Part shown: piece by piece, positions 33,445 through 39,383 of the stretch
Layout of the letters: each line of letters opens with the position of its first letter
How positions within the stretch are numbered: position 1 is the first letter of the stretch
Assembly: GCF_000285535.1 (NCBI RefSeq)
Contig: NZ_HE610987.1
Location: 74,047-113,429, forward strand
Reading direction: 5' to 3'
DNA: 39,383 bases
DNA from: Bacillus timonensis
GTDB taxonomy: Bacteria > Bacillota > Bacilli > Bacillales > Bacillaceae_L
The notes under the pieces: generated by a model
What the model saw: only the letters and a program-made list of their open reading frames with translations
The model's database searches: none
What the model was told of the DNA's origin: nothing
Program-made: the position numbers and the translations under genes

Positions 33445-34641
33445 CTACATTTTCTCAATTATCGTTGCGATTCCTTGGCCAACGCCGATGCACATTGTCG
33501 CCAATCCATAACGTACATCACGTTTTTGCATCTCATGAACAAGTGTAGTAACAATCCTTGAACCGCTGCAACCTAAAGGATGTCCCAATGCAATCGCACC
33601 ACCATTGACATTCACTTTATCCATATCAAGGTCTAGTTCTTTAATACATGCAACAGATTGTGCTGCAAATGCTTCATTTATTTCAATTAAATCAAGGTCT
33701 TCAACGGTTAATCCGGCCCTTTGTAATGCTTTTTTTGTTGCCGGAACTGGACCAATTCCCATATAGTCAGGATGAACTCCACTAACAGCAGATGTTACTA
33801 CCCTTGCTATCGGCTTTAGTCCAAGTCTTTCTGCAAGCTCCTTTTCCATTACGAGAATGGCACTTGCACCATCATTAATCCCCGATGAGTTCCCCGCTGT
33901 AACCGTTCCATTTTTTCGGAAAACAGGCTTTAACTTAGACAGTGTTTCCAAAGTCGTTTCGGGACGTGCATGTTCATCTTGCTTAAAAAGAACGGTGGCT
34001 TTTCGTTGTGGAATTTCAATTGGCACGATTTCATCATTAAATCTTCCACTCTGAATTGCCAAAGCAGCCTTTTGCTGACTAGCAAGAGCGAGTGCATCCT
34101 GCTCCTCTCTAGAAATCCCATATTTTTCAGCTACGTTTTCGGCTGTTTCTCCTAGACTAATTGGAGGATACATCTCATTCATTACTGGATTAACAAGTCG
34201 CCAGCCAAGCATCGTGTCGTGTAAAGTTTGGTTCCCTCTTGGATTTGTAACATGTGGTTTCATCATCACGTACGGCGCACGAGTCATACTTTCGGTACCG
34301 CCTGCAATAAAGACATCTCCAAGACCTGACTTTATTGCTGCTGCTGCCTGGTTTACTGCTTCTAATCCTGAACCACAAAGGCGATTAACCGTTACCCCCG
34401 GGATTGAGACCGGAAGTCCGGCTAATAACAATCCCATTCTTGCAACATTACGATTGTCTTCACCTGCTTGATTCGCGCATCCGAAAAGTACATCTTCGAT
34501 AAGTGATGAGTCAAGGTCCACGCGGGCCATTAGCTGCTTTATCACATGACCCGCAAGATCGTCTGGACGTACACTAGTGAGTGAGCCGTTTAGTTTTCCA
34601 ATCGGTGTTCGAACAGCATCAATTATGACAGCTTCTCTCAT
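33445..34641 (-). CDS. Thiolase, 3-oxoadipyl-CoA thiolase type
   Basis: The 398-aa thiolase has the acyl-accepting C89 in [12 protein letters not shown], the histidine of [16 protein letters not shown] and a C-terminal cysteine in [10 protein letters not shown]. The stretch [24 protein letters not shown] with [16 protein letters not shown] is characteristic of PcaF/PaaJ-type 3-oxoadipyl-CoA thiolases. These split 3-oxoadipyl-CoA into succinyl-CoA and acetyl-CoA, the last step of the pathway proposed here. The frame is open up to 34662, but AAGGAG is placed before the ATG at 34641. The upstream gap of 161 bp contains a dispersed repeat (34659-34761). Confidence 0.92.
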   Translation of the reverse strand: MREAVIIDAVRTPIGKLNGSLTSVRPDDLAGHVIKQLMARVDLDSSLIEDVLFGCANQAGEDNRNVARMGLLLAGLPVSIPGVTVNRLCGSGLEAVNQAAAAIKSGLGDVFIAGGTESMTRAPYVMMKPHVTNPRGNQTLHDTMLGWRLVNPVMNEMYPPISLGETAENVAEKYGISREEQDALALASQQKAALAIQSGRFNDEIVPIEIPQRKATVLFKQDEHARPETTLETLSKLKPVFRKNGTVTAGNSSGINDGASAILVMEKELAERLGLKPIARVVTSAVSGVHPDYMGIGPVPATKKALQRAGLTVEDLDLIEINEAFAAQSVACIKELDLDMDKVNVNGGAIALGHPLGCSGSRIVTTLVHEMQKRDVRYGLATMCIGVGQGIATIIEKM

Positions 34642-34658
34642 ATTGAAAGCTCCTTCTA

Positions 34659-34761
34659 TCAAATTCGCCTTGGCGTATTTGCGCCCAGATTTTTTCGACC
34701 TCGCTCGAAATGTCTACTTTGAAAATCCGTGGCATCCGCCGGAGGCTTTAACTTTATTCAG
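34659..34761. repeat. Dispersed intergenic repeat, copy 2 (inside the operon)
   Basis: It is homologous to 1625-1726 in the same orientation, with identical GGCATCCGCCGGAGGCTTTA at one end and TCAAATnCGCCTTGGCG at the other. Like copy 1 it starts only a few bases upstream of the SD of a minus-strand gene, here the thiolase. It lacks the terminal hairpin of copy 1. Confidence 0.8.
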
Positions 34762-34802
34762 CCGGGTTATAAACTCCAACTAAATTTCTAACTTTATTAC
34801 AA

Positions 34803-35564
34803 CTATTTAAGTAAGGGATTTCTACTGGATAAAGTTGATTGTTTTTGATAGTGGTAGAAGCATTTATCGGTTTCTCCACCAGTCCAGCCTGCATAAACAA
34901 GCTTGCGAATAAGTGGTGCCGGTCGATAACGCTCTTCCCCTAATTCACGATATAAGCCATTAAGCACTGCATAAATATCATCAAGTCCAATTTCTTCGGC
35001 CCACTCAAGCGGACCCATTGGATAATTGGTGCCTTTTTTCATGGCAACATCAATGGCTTCTGCTTCTGCTGTTTGCTCGGTTAAGGCAAAGGCTGCTTCA
35101 TTGACAATCATTGATAAAATCCTCGGGAAGACAAATCCTACCTCATCTTCCACAAGTTCTATATCCTGATTAATCAATGAAAAAGTATCTGATGCTACTT
35201 GTACATAGCCTGGTGCTGCTTGTAACGGCATGGCAACTTCAATCAAGCTACCTTTTCTAAAATTAGCAAATGTTCCAAACCCTATTAATCTTTCAGGATG
35301 AGAAAGCCAAGAAGCAACTTCAGTCGCTGTGACTCCAAGAGTTGTTGATAAAATCAAAGTAGTTGGTGAAACACTTGCTTCAATTTCCCTGATTCGGCGC
35401 TTTTTTTCTGACTTATCAAGATTCGTTGTTTCAACAACTACATCAACCTGCGTATTTATTAATTTCGAATCAATTAACTGAACTTGCGGATTTTCTTGAA
35501 AAGCATTGGAAAGTTCTTTTGCAATCAGATTGTCTCCTACAATGGCGACTGATTTACTTGTCAT
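34803..35564 (-). CDS. Degenerate 3-hydroxyacyl-CoA dehydrogenase family protein
   Basis: The 253-aa protein resembles 3-hydroxyacyl-CoA dehydrogenases. The N-terminal Rossmann region is weakened: VAIVGDNLIAKELSNAF replaces the glycine-rich NAD loop, and the usual ExxxE/K segment is shortened. The C-terminal half keeps VGFVFPRILSMIVNEAAFAL and GTNYPMGPLEWAEEIGLDDI, typical of the helical substrate domain. It looks like the second half of long PaaH proteins, which carry an N-terminal full enzyme and a C-terminal reduced-Rossmann copy, encoded here as a separate gene. ATG 35564 has GGAGGG upstream, so it is translated on its own; it overlaps the upstream dehydrogenase by 11 bases. It may lack catalysis and act as a partner subunit. 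Confidence 0.8.
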   Translation of the reverse strand: MTSKSVAIVGDNLIAKELSNAFQENPQVQLIDSKLINTQVDVVVETTNLDKSEKKRRIREIEASVSPTTLILSTTLGVTATEVASWLSHPERLIGFGTFANFRKGSLIEVAMPLQAAPGYVQVASDTFSLINQDIELVEDEVGFVFPRILSMIVNEAAFALTEQTAEAEAIDVAMKKGTNYPMGPLEWAEEIGLDDIYAVLNGLYRELGEERYRPAPLIRKLVYAGWTGGETDKCFYHYQKQSTLSSRNPLLK

Positions 35565-36413
35565 ATTCAAAGAACCCTCCTTTTGTTTTTCTTCCTAAGC
35601 TACCTGATTGAACCATCCGCTCCTGGTAGTAATGCGGACGGAATCTACTTTCTCCATGAAACCCTTCATACACCGATTTTGTGGTTGCAAAATTGATATC
35701 AATTCCGATTAGATCCTGTAATTCGAAAGGACCCATTTTAAAATTCCCTGCGTGTTTCATAATTCGATCGATTTGTTCAACCGATGCTACCTTATCATTC
35801 ATAATTCGTAATGCTTCGTTGTAAAATGGTCGTGCCACTCGATTCACGATAAAACCTGGAGTATCCTTACACTCCACAGGACTCTTATGAATTGTTTTAG
35901 CAAATTGAACTAGAGTTTCAACAGTTGAGGAAGCTGTTTTTAACCCCTTTACTACTTCTACAAGCGGCATGATTGGTGCCGGATTAAAAAAGTGCAAGCC
36001 AGCGATTCGTTCTGGATTTGCGCTTTGACCAGAGATTTCTGTAATCGAAAGTGAGGAAGTATTCGATGCCAAAATCGAATCTTTCGGACAGATTTCTTCT
36101 AGTTGTGAAAAGATGGACCGTTTAATTTCCAGCTTTTCGGGTGCTGCCTCAATCACTAATTGGCAATCAGCAAATGAGTTCATTTTTGTTGTGATACCCA
36201 AATTCTCTTTAGCTTGTTCTGATGTGGCGTGAGTAATTTTTTCTTTCACTACTAATCTATCTAACTTTGATTCTATTGCTTCCTTCGCTCGTGTTACCGC
36301 ACTTTCATCGATATCAAAAAGAACGACAGGATATCCATTTTGAACGAGTAATTGAGCGATTCCTGCACCCATGGTTCCAGATCCAATTACACCTATTTTT
36401 TTATTTGCTGCAT
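35554..36413 (-). pseudogene. 3-hydroxyacyl-CoA dehydrogenase (PaaH-like), frameshifted at the start
   Basis: The frame from ATG 36372 encodes 272 aa, starting inside the NAD-binding motif (MGAGIAQLLVQNGYPVVLFDI). The missing part, KKIGVIGSGT, is encoded just upstream in the same frame but has no start codon there. An ATG with AGAAGGG at the right distance exists at 36413 in another frame. One extra A in the A7 run of the minus strand (36396-36402) would join them to give MQQIKKIGVIGSGTMGAG, a normal N-terminus and about 286 aa in all. The rest is intact, with ASNTSSLSIT, GLHFFNPAP, DTPGFIVNRV and the catalytic serine/histidine/asparagine set. It is either a sequencing error, a slippage-controlled gene or a recent mutation. 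Expected role: oxidation of 3-hydroxyadipyl-CoA to 3-oxoadipyl-CoA. Confidence 0.85.
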
Positions 36414-36436
36414 GTTTTTTCGATCCCTTCTAGAGG

Positions 36437-36645
36437 ATGTTCAAAAAGTGCGATGAATCTGACGCTTCGGTAGAGGAACTTAGACGACAGCCCGACACGT
36501 TGTGTGTCAACTGTCAAAATCACCGTATCCTTGGAAAGCACGTTGGCTTGCTTTCAACGGTCCTCACGTATTACTTGCATACGTACGATACTCAAAGCTC
36601 CACCGTCTTAAATACTTGGTTCTCTTCATCCTTCTTTTTGAACAT
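36437..36645. mobile_element. MITE-like element with 12-bp terminal inverted repeats
   Basis: ATGTTCAAAAAG at the left end and CTTTTTGAACAT at the right end are perfect inverted repeats that bound a 209-bp segment without a credible gene. The interior is richer in GC than the operon around it. No clear target duplication was found. It lies 6 bp behind the stop codon of the zinc-ribbon gene and ahead of the PaaH-like gene. Similar elements recur, as I recall, in many Bacillaceae genomes. Confidence 0.7.
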
Positions 36646-36650
36646 GCATT

Positions 36651-36815
36651 CTACTTAGCCGCGTCTTCTTTTTGCCATCGAATGTATTCGAACACGCTTT
36701 TACACTCGTTACAATAGTATTGTCTGACTAGTTGGGCTGTACCAAAGGATGAAATTTTCTTTACATCTTCGGATGAGCAAAATGAACATTGAACATTCTC
36801 TTTATTAGACGACAT
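36651..36815 (-). CDS. Zinc-ribbon protein, split C-terminal part of PaaD
   Basis: The 54-aa protein has two CxxC pairs (C10/C13 and C35/C38) in the arrangement CSFCSSEDVKK...YYCNECKSVFEYIRW. This is the layout of the C-terminal zinc ribbon of PaaD (PaaJ), in which a DUF59 domain precedes it in the same chain. Here the DUF59 part is a separate gene at 37684. The frame is open to 36860, but the PaaC-like gene ends at 36805, and ATG 36815 is the best start; it gives an 11-base overlap. The likely role is maturation or metal loading of the oxygenase. Confidence 0.78.
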   Translation of the reverse strand: MSSNKENVQCSFCSSEDVKKISSFGTAQLVRQYYCNECKSVFEYIRWQKEDAAK

Positions 36816-37434
36816 TTTGTTTCGCCACTTCCTTAGAGACTTCTCCAATCGCTGCATCAAATTTCTCTATTAATCTAGCATCCTTTGGAATGATGTTTTC
36901 TGTGACAAGATACATATCATTTTCTACTTTGACTAACCATTGTTTTGCTTCCTGAGCAGTTTTTTCGATTGCTTCTCTACATCTTCGTGGGATGGACCCC
37001 TTATCAAGTAAAAGCTGCTCACACCAACTCTGTGAATAAATTAAATGTTCCTGCTGCTCCTTTAGCATTTTTGTAAAAGGAGGATTTACATTTGGGTTAT
37101 TCGCTTCAATCATGGCTTTCATCACTAAGTCAACTGCTACATTTGTTACATAAAGCCCTGCAATAAGTTCAATCCAATTTCCAATTTGGACGTTCTGTTG
37201 AAATGCTTTACCCGTCTGGTGCTTAACTTCACTCTTTATACCAGTAAGGTCAGAAACCCAGCGATATAACAGTCTTGAATGACCTAATTCCTGTTGGGCC
37301 ATTGCAATCGATGAAAGTGTTCCTTCTAGTGTCGGTCCACTAATCCCGACTTCAACTAACCGATCACCTAAAATAAATTTGTTATCAGCGATGGTTTCCC
37401 CAAGCTCTATTAAAGAAATATGCTCCTTTGACAT
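36805..37434 (-). CDS. paaC: PaaC-like structural subunit of aromatic acyl-CoA epoxidase
   Basis: The 209-aa helical protein belongs to the PaaA/PaaC family of ferritin-like diiron proteins. One ExxH motif is present (E49-H52 in AMAQQELGHSRLLYRW), but the second reads QQEH (about 127-130), so an intact metal site is unlikely. This agrees with PaaC being the structural partner of catalytic PaaA. It is shorter than E. coli PaaC (about 248 aa). The frame is open to 37479, but AAAGGAG precedes the ATG at 37434. It starts 5 bp after the PaaB-like gene. Confidence 0.83.
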   Translation of the reverse strand: MSKEHISLIELGETIADNKFILGDRLVEVGISGPTLEGTLSSIAMAQQELGHSRLLYRWVSDLTGIKSEVKHQTGKAFQQNVQIGNWIELIAGLYVTNVAVDLVMKAMIEANNPNVNPPFTKMLKEQQEHLIYSQSWCEQLLLDKGSIPRRCREAIEKTAQEAKQWLVKVENDMYLVTENIIPKDARLIEKFDAAIGEVSKEVAKQNVV

Positions 37435-37439
37435 CTGTC

Positions 37440-37664
37440 TCACTCCTTTGCAAATAATGGTTCTGGGCTTCGAACACAAACAAGTGCTTCTTTTTTAACA
37501 ACATACATTTCAACCCAGTCTTCTTCATCGTAAATATGCTGCGCATAAATTTTCGCGAGAGTCTCATTAACCGCTTTAAATGTTCCCACATGAATAAGTT
37601 CATCTCCACGATTGATTCGAGTGAGAAGAAGGTAATCATGTTTATTTGCTACTTCAGATGTCAT
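37440..37664 (-). CDS. paaB: PaaB-like small subunit of aromatic acyl-CoA epoxidase
   Basis: The 74-aa protein matches the PaaB pattern: a first strand (DYLLLTRINRGDELIHVGTF), a helix (AVNETLAKIYAQHIYDEED) and a final strand (WVEMYVVKKEALVCV). Known PaaB proteins (about 95 aa) bridge PaaA-PaaC dimers in the epoxidase. The frame is open to 37706, but a GGGGGG box lies 7 bases before ATG 37664. It sits between the DUF59 gene and the PaaC-like gene. The resemblance is moderate in sequence but strong in context. Confidence 0.75.
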   Translation of the reverse strand: MTSEVANKHDYLLLTRINRGDELIHVGTFKAVNETLAKIYAQHIYDEEDWVEMYVVKKEALVCVRSPEPLFAKE

Positions 37665-37683
37665 GAACTTACCCCCCAGTGCT

Positions 37684-37995
37684 TTAATTTTTCTTTCCTT
37701 CTTCACTTAAGTTTGCCGTAGTCCAAGGTGGATCCCAAACAACTTGAATCTGAACGTCCTCAACCTCTTCTTCCTTCAGCAAACGTTCCTTGATATCGTT
37801 TTCAATCCACTGCATACAAGCGCATCCAGTGGAGGTATAAGTCATTTCAACCTCTAAATCGCTTCCATTTTGGGTAATGTTATAAATTAACCCCATATCC
37901 ACTACACTGATTGGAAACTCGGGATCCATTACTTCCTTAAGAGCATCCCAATACTTCGTTGTTGTCGTTTGTTCATTTTGGATAACCCCACTCAT
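37684..37995 (-). CDS. paaD: PaaD N-terminal (DUF59/MIP18-type) protein
   Basis: The 103-aa protein is a single DUF59 domain: WDALKEVMDPEFPISVVDMGLIYNI, then YTSTGCACMQWIENDI with the conserved cysteines, and VVWDPPWTT at the end. SufT and the N-terminal half of PaaD share this fold and act in Fe-S or diiron centre assembly. Canonical PaaD is about 165 aa and carries a C-terminal zinc ribbon; here the ribbon is encoded separately at 36651. The ATG at 37995 has GAGGAGG 8 bases upstream inside the end of the PaaA-like gene, three bases away, so translation is probably coupled. Confidence 0.87.
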   Translation of the reverse strand: MSGVIQNEQTTTTKYWDALKEVMDPEFPISVVDMGLIYNITQNGSDLEVEMTYTSTGCACMQWIENDIKERLLKEEEVEDVQIQVVWDPPWTTANLSEEGKKN

Positions 37996-37998
37996 GAT

Positions 37999-38940
37999 TT
38001 ATGCCTCCTCTGCTCTCATTGCTTCTAACTCCCAAACTCCTTTTTGAATGCGAGTAACAAACTCTTTATTTTGAGGACCTCTCTGTTTAAAGCGTTCGAT
38101 TGCACCTTCCCAAGTATCTGGTTGGTCTGTTAACCATTTCTTATTTTCAGCATCAAATTTACAAGGGAATGGAACGTCAATTACATATTTTCCTTGCTCC
38201 TCATCATAATGAGCTGGAACCTTAACTCCGATTGATTCACAGAATGGAACAGCTGTTGATAACCATTTTTGTCTTAGTTCATCATTGCTTCGTCCTTTTA
38301 AACGGTAATCCAGCTGTGCTGAACGACTCTTTAGGTTATCTGCAACTCCAAAGAATTCAAGAGCCATTAAGAACATCCAATCTACAGCATCTTGAACTTG
38401 CTTTGCCGTTTCAGGCTTCTTCATTGCATTTTTCATAATGATTTCACCGTTGCGAAGGTGGAATAATTCCTCTTTATCAACTTTCACAAGAGCCCGTTTC
38501 CATGGTCCATAGGAAGTGTGTTCATACGCATCACCTAAAAGCGTATATCCAGAACGGTCAAACAATCCGTTGAAGACTCCTAATTCAACCCAGTTATCTA
38601 ATTTAAAATCAAATGCATATGGGTTTTTCCATCGGTTTGCTGGACGTTGATAGAGCATTTGATCAATATCCTCCCCAAGGTCTTCCAATAATCGGTATGC
38701 GATATGAGCATGACCGATTTCATCCTGCATTACTGCTAGAGCGGTAATTTTATAGTTTAAGTTTGGGGCTTGATCGTAGACTGTTAGTAGTGGTGGGACA
38801 CTTAGAAGTTCTGTATCTCCTACAATCGCAAGTGTTTGTTTTAACGCTTTCAAATATTCGTCGTTCATATCCTCCATGCGTTCTACAATAAATCCGTTTT
38901 GAACCTTTTCCAGTAATACCTCAGCTTCCTTTATACTCAT
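37999..38940 (-). CDS. paaA: PaaA-like catalytic subunit of aromatic acyl-CoA epoxidase
   Basis: The 313-aa helical protein has the two ExxH motifs of a ferritin-like diiron oxygenase: E74-H77 (MQDEIGHAHIAYRL) and E158-H161 (KVDKEELFHLRNGE). E44 and E119 are candidates for the remaining ligands. This is the arrangement of PaaA, which epoxidises the ring of phenylacetyl-CoA, but the surrounding sequence differs clearly from E. coli PaaA as I remember it, so the substrate may differ. The start is ATG 38940, 7 bases behind AAAGAGGTG; the TTG at 38943 is less likely. It is the first gene of the operon, behind a good promoter. No PaaE reductase gene is in the window. Confidence 0.85.
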   Translation of the reverse strand: MSIKEAEVLLEKVQNGFIVERMEDMNDEYLKALKQTLAIVGDTELLSVPPLLTVYDQAPNLNYKITALAVMQDEIGHAHIAYRLLEDLGEDIDQMLYQRPANRWKNPYAFDFKLDNWVELGVFNGLFDRSGYTLLGDAYEHTSYGPWKRALVKVDKEELFHLRNGEIIMKNAMKKPETAKQVQDAVDWMFLMALEFFGVADNLKSRSAQLDYRLKGRSNDELRQKWLSTAVPFCESIGVKVPAHYDEEQGKYVIDVPFPCKFDAENKKWLTDQPDTWEGAIERFKQRGPQNKEFVTRIQKGVWELEAMRAEEA

Positions 38941-38991
38941 CAATGAACACCTCTTTGTATTACGTTTTTTTAACTACCGTTTATAATATGT

Positions 38992-39020
38992 AATATAGAA
39001 TATTTTAAATTGTTTGTCAA
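38992..39020 (-). promoter_or_regulatory. Sigma-A promoter of the paa-like operon
   Basis: On the minus strand TTGACA (39015-39020) and TATATT (38992-38997) are separated by exactly 17 bases. The dyad AATAT-AGA-ATATT (38992-39004) overlaps the -10 box and shares GAATATT with the dyads at the transporter promoter (28934-28979). The leader to the start codon is about 45 bases. The remaining gap, 39021-39138, shows no gene. Confidence 0.75.
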
Positions 39021-39138
39021 CATGTTTATAATGTTTTTTAGACGTTAAATTTTAAATCGTAATGAATAGTGGGGTGTAATGTATATGTGGGGTGTTGGTT
39101 GATATGCCTTGTTGATTTGAAGAATTCTTAGCTCGTGG

Positions 39139-39383
39139 GGCCTCAATTTCGTGGCTTCAGCAGAGCCATGAAGGACTCTCTGGTTGTTCTGATGCTTCAT
39201 TCGGGGCTTCATCGAGGCTATGAAGGACTTTCCTCTGGTTCTGACACTTCGTTCGGGACTTCATTGAGGGTGTGAAGGACTTTCCGCTTGGCATGACACT
39301 TCGTTCGGGGCTTCATCGAGACTATGAAGGACTTTCCGCTTGGCATGACACTTCGTTCGGGGCTTCATCGGTGCCACGTTCTC
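39139..39383. repeat. 52-bp tandem repeat array (right edge)
   Basis: Units start at 39139, 39191, 39243, 39295 and 39347, exactly 52 bp apart. The first is degenerate and the last is cut by the window end. Each unit contains CTTCAT and ATGAAG around a 7-base spacer, a small hairpin. The period equals that of the array at 1-201. Read on the opposite strand, the left units share 13 of the first 26 positions with these, including GACA, GG and CGAG. No gene is seen in it. Confidence 0.9.

Noticed and set aside
35554-35570. Frameshift joining the two dehydrogenase genes
   Set aside because: The downstream gene has its own GGAGGG box and ATG, and both proteins end or begin at natural domain limits, so two separate genes are more likely.
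36437-36717. Plus-strand open frames inside the MITE-like element
   Set aside because: They are short, overlap each other in different frames, extend into the zinc-ribbon gene antisense, and show no transposase features.
29217-38940. Canonical box pathway (BoxAB/BoxC)
   Set aside because: No protein in the window has the size or motifs of BoxA, BoxB or the roughly 550-aa BoxC; the oxygenase genes are of the Paa type.

Overview
The window looks like a chromosomal segment of a low-GC Gram-positive bacterium of the Bacillaceae (Bacillus, Neobacillus or Cytobacillus type). The grounds are the AT-rich sequence, strong Shine-Dalgarno (SD) boxes of the GGAGG type, sigma-A promoters, T-tailed hairpin terminators, an S-box (SAM-I) riboswitch in front of metNIQ, CcpA (cre) boxes, and many genes with close relatives in Bacillus. 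No rRNA, tRNA, prophage, CRISPR array or intact insertion sequence was seen. Several dispersed non-coding repeat families are present.

Left part (1-13.1 kb): mostly single genes. In order: a 52-bp tandem repeat array, a MATE exporter, a type I phosphodiesterase/alkaline-phosphatase family protein, a UMF1-type MFS transporter, a 58-aa coiled-coil protein, a composite repeat that duplicates a terminator hairpin, a TolB-like propeller, a DoxX-like membrane protein, a POT peptide transporter, a TraB-family protein, a DegV fatty-acid-binding protein, an AGCS alanine symporter and a degenerate cupin.

Middle part (13.2-24 kb): a GH8 exo-oligoxylanase with a cre box; a NatAB-type ABC exporter diverging from its LytTR regulator and sensor kinase, with a direct-repeat operator between them; a DHA2 drug exporter; glutaminase; and the metN-metI-metQ methionine transporter behind its SAM riboswitch.

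Right part (24-39 kb, all on the minus strand): an aromatic-acid catabolic island. Transcription runs from the right. A PaaA-D-B-C-like diiron oxygenase comes first, with PaaD split into two genes. Then come two 3-hydroxyacyl-CoA dehydrogenases (the first frameshifted in this sequence), a 3-oxoadipyl-CoA-type thiolase, an aldehyde dehydrogenase and an enoyl-CoA hydratase. A benzoate-CoA-ligase family enzyme follows under its own operator-rich leader, and then a five-gene LIV-type ABC importer. A consistent reading is: import of an aromatic acid, CoA activation, ring epoxidation of the CoA thioester, ring opening, oxidation of a semialdehyde, and beta-oxidation to succinyl-CoA plus acetyl-CoA. 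The ligase belongs to the benzoate type while the oxygenase belongs to the phenylacetyl-CoA epoxidase type, and no PaaE, PaaG, PaaK or BoxAB is present. This hybrid is the most interesting system in the window. Two mobile-looking repeats sit inside this operon, and a second 52-bp array closes the window.
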